Assembly: GCA_944381365.1 (NCBI GenBank)
Contig: CALWKW010000001.1
Location: 186,001-250,000 of the forward strand
Source: an uncultured Christensenellaceae bacterium
GTDB taxonomy: Bacteria; Bacillota; Clostridia; Christensenellales; UBA3700
DNA length: 64,000 bases
Direction: 5' to 3'
Shown here: positions 1 through 9,081 of the stretch, in pieces
Layout of the letters: the number at the start of each line of letters is the position of its first letter
Position numbering within the stretch: position 1 is the stretch's first letter
The notes under the pieces: model-generated
Seen by the model: the letters and a program-made list of their open reading frames with translations, nothing else
What the model was told of the DNA's origin: nothing
The model's database searches: none
Translations under genes and position numbers: made by a program

Positions 1-132
1 TTTCAAAAATTGATTCCGCCTTGCATAGAAGCATTATCTCAAAAATATTATATATTACCCCGCTCCTAAGAACCTGCAATCCCCTATAATAAAATCGGCC
101 ACTCTCTTACTTGCCTGACAATTAATCTATAC

Positions 133-903
133 TACTTACAAAGTAATTCTATAATATTTATGCACTTACTTTTATCTTGACTGTATGATAAAAATATTTT
201 CTTATGCTCTTTTTATTTAATCAAAAAGCTTACTTAGTATTTCTATTTTCTTTATGAAACTTTATATATTATATTTTCGCAAATTATTTCATTAATTGAA
301 TTTCTTACAAAATCTATCTTTCATTATTTGAAAGTATTCTTTGGCTTTTTTATTTTATTGTACTTCTTAAGTATTCTATCTTTTCTTCTTTGATACTTCT
401 ACCTAAAATTTTTATGATTTATTCTACACAGCTTACTTTTCTATCATTTTCCATTTTTGAGATTATACATAAAAAGTCTTTTATTAATTAAACTTCTTAC
501 TTTTTTCTATCTTTCAATTCTTGAAATTACTATATAAATTCTCCCCTACACTTATCAGAACTCGATACGATTTTTCTTCATTTATCAAAACTATTTACAT
601 ACAAATTCTATTTATTCTTATGAACTTACTATAAAATACTTTATTATTCAAAACTTCTTTTTCACATATTCTATATATACTTTATGAAATAACTAATAAA
701 TAAAAATACATACGAGAACTTTTATATCTTTTCTTTTATAGAGCTTTTTAGCTATACTATCTAATATACTTCTATGAAACTCTTATAAAATAAATCTAAA
801 TAAAATATTTTATAGAATTACTTAGTAAGTTCTATAAATATTACTATATTATTATTGCAAAAAAATAAATTTATAAATTAAAACTAAAGCTCTATTTTAA
901 ATT
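133..903. repeat. Long direct repeat, copy A (non-coding)
   Basis: This 771-bp AT-rich segment recurs as copy B at 1878-2647. Reading both side by side, I see no difference until the last ~60 bases, where there is a T/C change, a one-base change in an A-run and a CT/TA change. No convincing ORF is present on either strand. Inside, a degenerate unit returns about every 60-70 bases (near 241, 311, 372, 438, 503, 561, 605, 668, 726 and 756), with a loose core TTCTATCTTTTCTTTATGAAACTT-like on the plus strand, often preceded by CTTAC. Copy A lies downstream of the metallophosphoesterase gene and copy B upstream. Bases 1-132 hold nothing I recognise. Confidence 0.93.
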
Positions 904-912
904 AAATAAGCC

Positions 913-941
913 ACAAAAAAAAGCAAGCCATAAGACTTGCT
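913..941 (-). terminator. Rho-independent terminator of the metallophosphoesterase gene
   Basis: Read on the minus strand, AGCAAG pairs with CTTGCT around an 8-base loop and is followed by a run of eight or nine T. It starts 8 bases after the stop codon of the gene ending at 949. Confidence 0.85.
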
Positions 942-948
942 AAAAACC

Positions 949-1635
949 TTAATATATTTTTATGAGTTTATTATCCACCTGATCGCATGAAGTAAGATAA
1001 TATTTGATTTGATTTTTTTCTACATACTTGACCGCCCTGCACTCTTTTCCGTGCAAATGTCCATACACCACACTATCTACTTTATATTTTTCAAAAAGCT
1101 TTGTGTACTCACTATCCGACAAAGTAGCATCAAAAGGAGGAAAATGACACATAGCTATCAAGATATCTCCTTCTTCTCTTAACATCTCAGCTTTTTGCAA
1201 AGACATCTCCATTCGCATCAACTCTCTTGCATTTATCTTTTTATCTTCAGCTGTCTGATTGGCAAGATTCCAAAGTCTGCTTCCCGCAATGACTATATTT
1301 CCAAACTTTATTGCGTCATTTTGAAGAATATACATATTTTCATCTAGACTTGCTCTTATTTTTGATAGTGACGACCACCAATAATCATGATTGCCTTTAA
1401 TAAAAACCTTAATTCCCTTGAGTTTAGCGATTTCTTTTAAATCCACAAGTGCATTTTCCAAAGTCATTGCCCATGAAATATCTCCGGAGATAAGAACTAT
1501 ATCCCCTTCATTTACTTTTATATTCCAATCATCACATATCTTTTGCCAATAATTATCCCAACTACCGCCAAAAATATCCATTGGCTTGCTGCTTGAAAAA
1601 GATAGGTGCAAATCGCTTATTGCATATACATTCAT
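949..1635 (-). CDS. Calcineurin-like metallophosphoesterase
   Basis: A 228-residue cytoplasmic protein of the calcineurin-like phosphoesterase superfamily. The dinuclear metal site motifs are all present: D8-L-H10 at the N-terminus, GDISW with D52, GNHD with N82 and H83, H164 in CHFPP and GHLHG at 192-196. The length and the GDISWAM...GNHDYWW pattern match a small predicted phosphohydrolase group whose substrate is unknown to me. There is no signal peptide. The gene stands alone, with its own terminator, between two long direct repeats. The start has no strong Shine-Dalgarno sequence in front of it but agrees with the family N-terminus. Confidence 0.9.
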   Translation of the reverse strand: MNVYAISDLHLSFSSSKPMDIFGGSWDNYWQKICDDWNIKVNEGDIVLISGDISWAMTLENALVDLKEIAKLKGIKVFIKGNHDYWWSSLSKIRASLDENMYILQNDAIKFGNIVIAGSRLWNLANQTAEDKKINARELMRMEMSLQKAEMLREEGDILIAMCHFPPFDATLSDSEYTKLFEKYKVDSVVYGHLHGKECRAVKYVEKNQIKYYLTSCDQVDNKLIKIY

Positions 1636-1877
1636 GTTCTTATTATAACAAAATCACTTTGCTTATACAACCGTTTACAAATTATTTTCGCCATCAATTC
1701 TACATCACATATACCCGCAAGCACCCACCGCCCGCAGCCACGCACGATAATCATATTGATATCGCATACATACGCAGTCGCCCGCTCACACACCCTACAC
1801 CTCAAAATAAAAAGCATCCGTATAGATTAGAATTTTATCGAAAATTCATTGCCTATTTATTTTTATTAATTCAAGAT

Positions 1878-2647
1878 TACTTACAAAGTAATTCTATAAT
1901 ATTTATGCACTTACTTTTATCTTGACTGTATGATAAAAATATTTTCTTATGCTCTTTTTATTTAATCAAAAAGCTTACTTAGTATTTCTATTTTCTTTAT
2001 GAAACTTTATATATTATATTTTCGCAAATTATTTCATTAATTGAATTTCTTACAAAATCTATCTTTCATTATTTGAAAGTATTCTTTGGCTTTTTTATTT
2101 TATTGTACTTCTTAAGTATTCTATCTTTTCTTCTTTGATACTTCTACCTAAAATTTTTATGATTTATTCTACACAGCTTACTTTTCTATCATTTTCCATT
2201 TTTGAGATTATACATAAAAAGTCTTTTATTAATTAAACTTCTTACTTTTTTCTATCTTTCAATTCTTGAAATTACTATATAAATTCTCCCCTACACTTAT
2301 CAGAACTCGATACGATTTTTCTTCATTTATCAAAACTATTTACATACAAATTCTATTTATTCTTATGAACTTACTATAAAATACTTTATTATTCAAAACT
2401 TCTTTTTCACATATTCTATATATACTTTATGAAATAACTAATAAATAAAAATACATACGAGAACTTTTATATCTTTTCTTTTATAGAGCTTTTTAGCTAT
2501 ACTATCTAATATACTTCTATGAAACTCTTATAAAATAAATCTAAATAAAATATTTTATAGAATTACTTAGTAAGTTCTATAAATATTACTATATTATTAT
2601 CGCAAAAAATAAATTTATAAATTAAAATAAAAGCTCTATTTTAAATT
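1878..2647. repeat. Long direct repeat, copy B (non-coding)
   Basis: This is the second copy of the segment at 133-903, offset by 1745 bases (1744 at the end because of one base lost from an A-run). It sits about 240 bases upstream of the metallophosphoesterase start. The near-perfect identity of AT-rich non-coding DNA implies either a recent duplication, gene conversion or selection. Recombination between the copies would delete or duplicate a ~1.75-kb unit carrying the phosphoesterase gene. Confidence 0.93.
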
Positions 2648-3070
2648 GACCAAGAAAAACCAAATTTCTGCTTTAAAAATCCAAAATTTTATCATCAAAA
2701 TATTCGACTTAAAAACATGCTTTTTTGCACAAAATTTATATTCTCTACCCTCTTCAATTTTTCCAAAAAAAATCAAAGTTTTTGATGTATAAAAAATATG
2801 CACATTTTTGTCTGATAATAAATATCAAAAAATTTTTATATAAACCAAACTCAAAAAAAAATAATATAAAAACTATTATATTTTCATAAAAATATTACAA
2901 ATAACTTTAATTATTAAGACATTAACAATCTAAAATTGTAAAAATACATTACTATTAATCTTACAATTTTTTATGGATAAAATATGTATAATTTTAAGCT
3001 GAAAATTAAACAAAGATTTTAATAAAAAATTATAAAATTCTACATAAAAAACTTAATTTTATAATATAAA
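2648..3070. other. Non-coding AT-rich gap
   Basis: About 420 bases of extremely AT-rich DNA between repeat copy B and the terminator of the next gene. The only structure I see is an inverted pair, AAAATTGTAA near 2933 and TTACAATTTT at 2961-2970. I find no ORF, RNA gene or clear promoter. Confidence 0.6.
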
Positions 3071-3091
3071 GGCAGCACAAAAAGTGCCACC
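3071..3091 (-). terminator. Terminator of the unknown Cys-containing protein gene
   Basis: On the minus strand GGTGGCAC pairs with GTGCTGCC (8 pairs, two of them G-U) around a five-T loop, followed by a T/A-rich tail. It begins about 20 bases after the stop codon at 3110. Confidence 0.7.
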
Positions 3092-3109
3092 CTTATATAA
3101 AATTTTTCA

Positions 3110-3793
3110 TTAGTTGCTGTTGAGATTGCATTTGCATCTATTCTCTATGCCACACTCCTGCGGATAAAGAGGCAACTCGAAAATACCATCGTATACCTGT
3201 TCATTGAATTCCTGGCAAGGCGGTATATAACAATATCCATAGCTGGGCACAAGAAGCTGAACTTGCATAACTACCTTAAGTATAGTAGTAAGACAAGCCG
3301 TCAATGTAAAGGTATTACCGCTCTGATATGTACCCTTTGCACTATAAAGCGATACCGTAGCTACTATTGAATAAGGCATAACCGAAGGTGCCGAAGTGTG
3401 CAACAAAACATCTCTCGATACACTCACCGTAGCACTGCCAACACCCTGTTGACCATTTGCATCAACAAAGTTCACTTGCACAGGAATAGTAATTGTACAT
3501 TGCACTCTCGAGAAGCAAGGATCATCTTTTAAAGGCGTGACGATAAGGTCACTTATCGTAGCTTGAGTCGATGTCGCCGATGCACTCACAAAGGTATAAG
3601 GTTGTACAAGACCTGAAGCAGGTACTACATTGGTAAGAGTCACATCTATATCATTAAGAGTTTCTTGTTTCATACACATATCGATAACTTTATCGCATTG
3701 TATACAAGCCCTTTCGCAAATGCCATTCAAGCCGTTTATTCCTCTTATCGGTCCGGGAATTTTATCCGACTTGCAGTTGTTTTGAAATGACAT
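3110..3793 (-). CDS. Conserved clostridial-type protein of unknown function, possible spore or surface protein
   Basis: A 227-residue protein that I associate with a family common in uncultured Clostridia, without known function. The N-terminal ~45 residues contain NGLNGICERACIQCD and further Cys residues. The middle (about 50-190) is rich in Thr, Val and Ser, with alternating hydrophobic residues as in a beta-sandwich. The C-terminus carries GYCYIPPCQEF, then YPQECG and CKC. There is no signal peptide or membrane segment. A very strong AGGAGG precedes the ATG, and a terminator follows, so it is a well-expressed single-gene unit. Cys at both ends around a beta-rich core would suit a cross-linked spore-coat component, but that is inference only. 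Confidence 0.85.
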   Translation of the reverse strand: MSFQNNCKSDKIPGPIRGINGLNGICERACIQCDKVIDMCMKQETLNDIDVTLTNVVPASGLVQPYTFVSASATSTQATISDLIVTPLKDDPCFSRVQCTITIPVQVNFVDANGQQGVGSATVSVSRDVLLHTSAPSVMPYSIVATVSLYSAKGTYQSGNTFTLTACLTTILKVVMQVQLLVPSYGYCYIPPCQEFNEQVYDGIFELPLYPQECGIENRCKCNLNSN

Positions 3794-3897
3794 ATTTTTA
3801 TTCCTCCTATATAGTCGTCATATCACATACAAAACATTTTGCATGCTCACAATTTATATATTCTGAAAAGCAAAAAAATGTTACAAATAAAAAATTT

Positions 3898-3926
3898 AAG
3901 TCGCAAAAATCATTGATTTGCGACTT
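3898..3926 (-). terminator. Probable terminator downstream of engB
   Basis: AAGTCGCAAA and TTTGCGACTT form a perfect 10-bp stem with a 9-base loop. On the minus strand it is followed by AAATTTTTTATTTG. It lies about 95 bases after the engB stop and upstream of the next gene. Confidence 0.7.
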
Positions 3927-4021
3927 GACAAAATTGATAAAATATCAGAATATTATATTCTAAAATTGCAATATTATTTTGAAAATACACTTAATATAGA
4001 ATAATTTTAGAAAAATATTTG

Positions 4022-4615
4022 CTATTTATAAATATCCAGCAACTGCTCTATTCTATTCAAAATTTCCTCTTTTCCCGTCTTTTTTAATGCAGATACAAAC
4101 ATGATATTTTCATTGCCAAGACAAAGTGCAGAGGCTATTATCTGACGCTGTTTCATACATGCCTGACGAGATAATTTATCGCATTTTGTAGCTATCACAG
4201 TAAAAGGAATATGATAGTGATGCATATATGCCACCATCTGTTTGTCTAATGCCGTAGGCTCATGTCTTACATCAACAAGCAAAAATACATTTATCAGTTT
4301 TTTGCTTCCCAAAAGATAACCGCCTATCAAGTCATCCCAATTATCTTTTATGTCCGCACCGACCTTGGCAAATCCATATCCCGGCAAATCGACAAACATC
4401 AACTGCCCTTTGTTTATTTCAAAATAATTGAGCAATCTCGTTCGACCGGGAGTAGACGATGTCCTCGCCATATTCTTATTATCGACAATAAAATTGATAA
4501 ATGAAGATTTGCCTACATTGGACTTGCCTGCGATAGCTATCTCAGGCATTGTATTTTCTAAAATTTTATCACAACTTGCTACCGATGTAACAAATCTGCA
4601 CTGCTTTATCTCCAT
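4022..4615 (-). CDS. engB: Ribosome biogenesis GTPase EngB (YihA/YsxC)
   Basis: A 197-residue TRAFAC GTPase needed for late assembly of the large ribosomal subunit. G1 is GKSNVGKS at 30-37, G3 is DLPGYGF, G4 is TKCD and G5 is SAL. I start at the ATG at 4615 (MEIKQC) because AGGAG lies 6-7 bases upstream. A longer reading from 4648 would add 11 residues and overlap the ribosome binding site. It is the last gene of the tig-clpP-clpX-lon-engB neighbourhood, the same lon-engB adjacency seen in Bacillus. Confidence 0.96.
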   Translation of the reverse strand: MEIKQCRFVTSVASCDKILENTMPEIAIAGKSNVGKSSFINFIVDNKNMARTSSTPGRTRLLNYFEINKGQLMFVDLPGYGFAKVGADIKDNWDDLIGGYLLGSKKLINVFLLVDVRHEPTALDKQMVAYMHHYHIPFTVIATKCDKLSRQACMKQRQIIASALCLGNENIMFVSALKKTGKEEILNRIEQLLDIYK

Positions 4616-4728
4616 CTTTTCTCCTTTGTCAAAATATATAATATCCATATATCGTATATTTGCTTATTATTTAAAATCTTTTAGCCTATAATATAAAAGA
4701 TTATTTAATTATAAAATGCCCGTGTTGC

Positions 4729-7035
4729 TTAAATATTGACGCCACACGCACATTCAAACACTTTTGATATATTATCCGCCAAAACAAAATCAATGTTGTC
4801 CAAGACGCATTTTGGAAGCTCTTGCATATCCTTTTTGTTTTGCTCGGGGATTATTACGGTTTTTATTCCGCTTCTTTGAGCAGCCAAAGTTTTTTCTTTA
4901 AGACCGCCTATAGGCAATACCTTACCTCTCAAAGTAATTTCACCTGTCATGGCAAGTTTGTCTTTGACGCTTTTTCCCGTTACGGCAGACAAAACAGCAG
5001 TAGCCAATGCTATTCCTGCCGATGGACCGTCTTTTGGCGTAGCTCCCGCAGGGACATGGATATGAATATCGTTTTTATTGAAGACATCTCCGTCTATACC
5101 CAATTCTTTGGATTTGCTTTTTATCAAAGAAACAGCTATTTCAGCAGACTCTTTCATCACATCGCCCAAACTTCCCGTCAAGACAATCTTTCCGCTGCCA
5201 TACGGCAACAATCTTACCTCGATAGGCATTGTCACACCGCCCACACTTGTCCAAGCAAGACCGTTTACAGCACCTATTTCGCCGTTTACAATATCGTTAT
5301 CGCCCTGATACTTTTCTATACCGAGATATTCTTTGATATTATCTGCCGTCAGATGATAACTTATATTTTGACCTTCCACGACTTTTGTGGCGATTTTTCT
5401 GCATACTTCGGCTATTTGCCTTTCCAATTCTCTTACACCCGACTCTTTAGTGTAATCGTCTATAATTTTGTCTATGGCACTTTTATCGAATTCTATTTCG
5501 ATATCCGAAATTCCGTTTTGCTTTTCCTGCTTAGGTACAAGATATCTTTTTGCTATCTCATACTTTTCATCGGCAGTATATCCGTCCATTTCTATGACTT
5601 CCATTCTATCCAGCAAAGGCTTTTGTATTGTAGAAAGACTGTTTGCCGTCATAATAAACATTACTTGAGATAAGTCAAAAGGAACTTCCAGATAATTATC
5701 CCTAAAGTTGGCATTCTGATTGGGGTCCAAAACTTCAAGCATCGCACTTGATGGATCTCCTCTCATATCACTAGTCATCTTGTCTATCTCATCAAGCAAA
5801 AACAAAGGATTGCTTGTCTTGGCTTTTGACATGCAAGTCATTATTCTTCCCGGCATAGAGCCTATATATGTCTTTCTGTGTCCTCTTATTTCTGCTTCGT
5901 CTCTTATACCGCCAAGACTCATGTGCAAGTATTCTTTCCCGAGAGCCTTTGCAATAGACTGAGCAATAGAAGTCTTACCTACCCCGGGAGGACCTACAAG
6001 ACATATAATAGGAGCTTTATTGTCTTTTCCTGCAAGTTTTTTTACAGCAATGGACTCGACTATTCTAGTCTTTACCTTTTCTATGCCGTAATGGTCTTCA
6101 TCGAGCACTTTGCGTATATGCTCCAAATCATAATTGTCTTCTGTATATACGCCCCAAGGAAGAGCCAATACGATATCTAAATAATTTCTTATCATTCCGT
6201 ATTCTGGAGAAGAAATGTTCATTCTCTCCAATCTCTGAAGCTCTTTGGATATCTTCTCTTTTACTTCATCGCTGGCTTTGAGATTTTCAATCTTGGTTTT
6301 CATTTCCTCAAACTCTTTATCTTCATCTCCAAGCTCTTTTTTTATTACCTTTATCTGTTCTCTAAGCAAAAATTCTTTTTGATTTTCTTTAAGAGAATTA
6401 TCGAGTTTCTTTTCGATATCCTTTATGATATTAAGTTTGTATATCTCAGCTTTTAAAGTAGCCGACAATTTTTGAGCTTTGAGCTCCCAATCGTATTCGT
6501 CAAGATATTCCTGCTTGTCCAATCCTTCAAGTCCCGAAGCTATCATATCCATTATTGTATAGATATCGAGATTCTTCTCATAAGCAAGCCAAATCGCCTG
6601 TCTTATAGGATAGCCGAGTCTCTCCATTTCTTTGATATCTCTGTACAATATGCCTTTATAGAGATTGTGCTTGAATTCCACATCAAAAAGTTTTCCTTCT
6701 GACTCAATGACGCCGCCCTTATAAAAAGGTGTGGTCTGAGACAAATCCTCGAGTCTGCCTCTCTTTAGTCCTTCTACGGTCACGCTCAATCCGTTTCCGT
6801 TTTTCTTGACATCTACTATATTGCATATAGTACCGAATTCGCACAAATCCTCTTCTGTCTCGATATCTGACTTAGTACAATTTTGCTTGACTGCAAAAAT
6901 AGGCAAATTCTCCCTTTGAGCAGTATTTATCGCAACAATGCTTTTTAAAGCAAAGACATCCACTCTTTGCTTTACATTTGGCAAAACGCTGCTTTCTTTT
7001 AATACCAGCAAAATCATTTCTTCTCTTTCTTGCAT
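4729..7035 (-). CDS. lon: ATP-dependent protease Lon (LonA type)
   Basis: A 768-residue soluble AAA+ serine protease that degrades misfolded and regulatory proteins. The N-terminal substrate-binding domain covers about 1-200, followed by a coiled region. Walker A is GPPGVGKTS at 348-356, Walker B is LFLLDEID at 411-418, and the C-terminal protease domain has the catalytic pair S672 (GPSAG) and K715 (GLKEK), matching S679/K722 of E. coli. Length is normal for LonA. AGGAG stands 7 bases before the chosen ATG. It is preceded by clpX, so the cell's two soluble ATP-dependent proteases are encoded together. Confidence 0.97.
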   Translation of the reverse strand: MQEREEMILLVLKESSVLPNVKQRVDVFALKSIVAINTAQRENLPIFAVKQNCTKSDIETEEDLCEFGTICNIVDVKKNGNGLSVTVEGLKRGRLEDLSQTTPFYKGGVIESEGKLFDVEFKHNLYKGILYRDIKEMERLGYPIRQAIWLAYEKNLDIYTIMDMIASGLEGLDKQEYLDEYDWELKAQKLSATLKAEIYKLNIIKDIEKKLDNSLKENQKEFLLREQIKVIKKELGDEDKEFEEMKTKIENLKASDEVKEKISKELQRLERMNISSPEYGMIRNYLDIVLALPWGVYTEDNYDLEHIRKVLDEDHYGIEKVKTRIVESIAVKKLAGKDNKAPIICLVGPPGVGKTSIAQSIAKALGKEYLHMSLGGIRDEAEIRGHRKTYIGSMPGRIMTCMSKAKTSNPLFLLDEIDKMTSDMRGDPSSAMLEVLDPNQNANFRDNYLEVPFDLSQVMFIMTANSLSTIQKPLLDRMEVIEMDGYTADEKYEIAKRYLVPKQEKQNGISDIEIEFDKSAIDKIIDDYTKESGVRELERQIAEVCRKIATKVVEGQNISYHLTADNIKEYLGIEKYQGDNDIVNGEIGAVNGLAWTSVGGVTMPIEVRLLPYGSGKIVLTGSLGDVMKESAEIAVSLIKSKSKELGIDGDVFNKNDIHIHVPAGATPKDGPSAGIALATAVLSAVTGKSVKDKLAMTGEITLRGKVLPIGGLKEKTLAAQRSGIKTVIIPEQNKKDMQELPKCVLDNIDFVLADNISKVFECACGVNI

Positions 7036-7056
7036 ATTTGCTCCTTATAGTCAAAT

Positions 7057-7086
7057 AATGCGAATAATCAATCAATTATTCGCATT
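7057..7086 (-). terminator. Hairpin between clpX and lon
   Basis: AATGCGAATAAT pairs perfectly with ATTATTCGCATT (12 bp, 6-base loop). On the minus strand the tail is only ATTTGAC, so it may be a weak terminator or an mRNA-processing or stability element that lowers lon relative to clpX. Six T follow it on the plus strand. Confidence 0.5.
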
Positions 7087-7092
7087 TTTTCT

Positions 7093-8331
7093 TTAAGCTG
7101 TTTTTTCCTGTTTTTTTATTATTATGGGCTTTTTGCCTTCAGCTACTACATCTTTTGTGATGACAACTTTTGTAATTGACTTGTCGGTAGGAATATCATA
7201 CATAAGTTCAAGCATGATATTTTCAAGCACCGACCTCAAACCTCTCGCTCCTGTGTTGAGCTTTATAGCCTGTCTGGCAATTTCTCTCAACGCATCATCT
7301 TCAAATTCAATGTCTACGCCGTCAAGCTCAAACAATTTCTTGTATTGTCTTATAGGAGCATTTTTAGGCTGAGTCAGAATATTTACCAAAGCATTCTCAT
7401 CCAAAGCGTCCAATCCTACCACAATAGGAATTCTGCCCACAAATTCAGGAATAAGTCCATACTTTATCAAATCGTCAGGCTTGATATCCCCGATAAGTTC
7501 GCCATAACCGATTTTGTTGTTTTCTCTCACCTTGGCACCAAAGCCCAATCCCGAACCGTCAAGTCTCTTGTCGATTATCTTGTCAAGTCCTACAAAGGCT
7601 CCGCCACAGATAAACAATATATTTGTTGTATCAATCGACAAACACTCTTGCTGAGGGTGTTTTCTGCCGCCCTGAGGAGGCACGCTTGCCACAGTACTTT
7701 CGATTATCTTCAAAAGAGCCTGCTGAACGCCTTCTCCCGATACATCTCTTGTGATAGACATGTTTTCGCCTTTGCTGGCAAGTTTGTCTATTTCGTCAAT
7801 ATAGATGATACCAAGCTGAGCTTTTTCGATGTCATAGTCTGCCGCCTGAATAAGTTTGAGCAAAACATTCTCTACATCTTCGCCCACATATCCCGCTTCT
7901 GTCAAAGTCGTGGCATCTGCCACAGCAAAGGGAACATTGAGAATTTTTGCAAGAGTCTTTGCAAGCAAAGTCTTTCCGCTTCCCGTAGGTCCGAGCATAA
8001 GAATATTGCTCTTGTCGAGTTCTACATCATCGCTCTTATAATTGATTCTCTTATAATGATTATAAACAGCCACAGACAAAACTTTCTTCGCTTTGTCCTG
8101 TCCGACAATGTATTCATCGAGTTTTTCTTTTATTTCCTGCGGTTTGAGCAAGTCAAATTCTTTCTCTTCTTGATAGTCAAGCTTGAGTGAATCTTTTTTT
8201 ATCATTTCCACGCAAGTGCCTATACAATCATAACAAATTCCTACATTAGGGTCTGCTCCGGGAACCACATAATCTATTTCGCTCATGAGATCTCTTCCGC
8301 AAAGCATACATCTAATTTTCTTATTTTCCAA
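7093..8331 (-). CDS. clpX: ATP-dependent Clp protease ATP-binding subunit ClpX
   Basis: A 412-residue AAA+ unfoldase that feeds substrates to ClpP. The N-terminal zinc-binding domain has C8, C11, C33 and C36. Walker A is GPTGSGKT at 114-121, Walker B is IIYIDEIDK, and the GFG segment near 270 lies where the ClpP-binding loop is expected. The start codon is TTG with AGAGG 7 bases upstream; there is no nearby ATG that preserves the zinc finger. It lies 15 bases after clpP and is presumably co-transcribed with it. Confidence 0.97.
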   Translation of the reverse strand: MENKKIRCMLCGRDLMSEIDYVVPGADPNVGICYDCIGTCVEMIKKDSLKLDYQEEKEFDLLKPQEIKEKLDEYIVGQDKAKKVLSVAVYNHYKRINYKSDDVELDKSNILMLGPTGSGKTLLAKTLAKILNVPFAVADATTLTEAGYVGEDVENVLLKLIQAADYDIEKAQLGIIYIDEIDKLASKGENMSITRDVSGEGVQQALLKIIESTVASVPPQGGRKHPQQECLSIDTTNILFICGGAFVGLDKIIDKRLDGSGLGFGAKVRENNKIGYGELIGDIKPDDLIKYGLIPEFVGRIPIVVGLDALDENALVNILTQPKNAPIRQYKKLFELDGVDIEFEDDALREIARQAIKLNTGARGLRSVLENIMLELMYDIPTDKSITKVVITKDVVAEGKKPIIIKKQEKTA

Positions 8332-8346
8332 AACAAACCTCTCTAA

Positions 8347-8928
8347 TTATCTCTTATAAAAAATCTTGTCGATAAGCCCGTATTCAAGAGCTTCCTGAGC
8401 TGACATATAATTATCTCTTTCACAGTCCTTGGCAACTTGTTCATAAGGCTTTCCGCTGTTTTCTGCCAAAATCTTTGTGAGTTTTTCTTTGATTTTCTGA
8501 ATATGATTGGCTGTGATAACTATATCGGTAGCCTGACCGCTGGCACCGCCTAAAGGCTGATGTATCATTACTTCGCTGTTGGGCAAAGCATATCTCTTGC
8601 CTTTTGCTCCTGATGACAACAAAAATGCTCCCATAGAAGCTGCCATGCCCACACATATAGTATTTACATCACACTTTATATAATTCATTGTATCATATAT
8701 AGCCATACCTGCGGTTACACTGCCGCCGGGGCTGTTGATATAAAGACTTATATCCTTAGAAGAATCTTTTGCTTCAAGATATATGAGCTGAGCTACTACG
8801 GTATTTGCCGTATCGTCTGTTATCTCTCCCGAGATAAATACTATTCTGTCCTCCAAAAGGCGAGAATAAATATCATAAGATCTTTCGCCCTTGTCGGTTT
8901 TGTCGATTACATAGGGTACCAAATTCAT
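8347..8928 (-). CDS. clpP: ATP-dependent Clp protease proteolytic subunit ClpP
   Basis: A 193-residue serine peptidase that forms the double-heptamer chamber served by ClpX. The catalytic residues are S98 in GMAASMG, H123 in MIHQP and an Asp near 172. I start at ATG 8928 (MNLVPYV), which has AGGAGG about 8 bases upstream. The longer reading from 8964 would run through the ribosome binding site and a hairpin. It is followed by clpX and preceded by tig. Confidence 0.96.
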   Translation of the reverse strand: MNLVPYVIDKTDKGERSYDIYSRLLEDRIVFISGEITDDTANTVVAQLIYLEAKDSSKDISLYINSPGGSVTAGMAIYDTMNYIKCDVNTICVGMAASMGAFLLSSGAKGKRYALPNSEVMIHQPLGGASGQATDIVITANHIQKIKEKLTKILAENSGKPYEQVAKDCERDNYMSAQEALEYGLIDKIFYKR

Positions 8929-8954
8929 AGTTTCTTTCCTCCTGATAATTTTTA

Positions 8955-8986
8955 AGCCCGACATAATAGAAATATTGTGCCGGACT
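8955..8986 (-). terminator. Long hairpin between tig and clpP
   Basis: AGCCCGACATAATA and TATTGTGCCGGACT form a 14-bp stem with one mismatch and two G-U pairs around a 4-base loop. On the minus strand it is followed by TAAAAATTATC and then the clpP ribosome binding site. It could be a partial terminator or processing signal separating tig and clpP levels. Confidence 0.55.
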
Positions 8987-9081
8987 TATCGCATTTTTCT
9001 TGGAAGTACACTTAAGTCTACACTTAATTATTATCTCTATTTCCAAAGAATATTACCGATTTAATACAATTAATTTGTCAA

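Noticed and set aside
133..903. CRISPR array or decayed CRISPR
   Set aside because: The ~60-base units are very degenerate, without a conserved repeat and unique spacers, and there are no cas genes.
1581..1925. Reading frames opposite the phosphoesterase start and in the C-rich block, both strands
   Set aside because: No ribosome binding site, no recognisable domain, and they overlap each other in several frames.
6872..7075. 67-codon minus-strand frame over the lon start
   Set aside because: Out of frame with lon and explained as a shadow of its 5' end.
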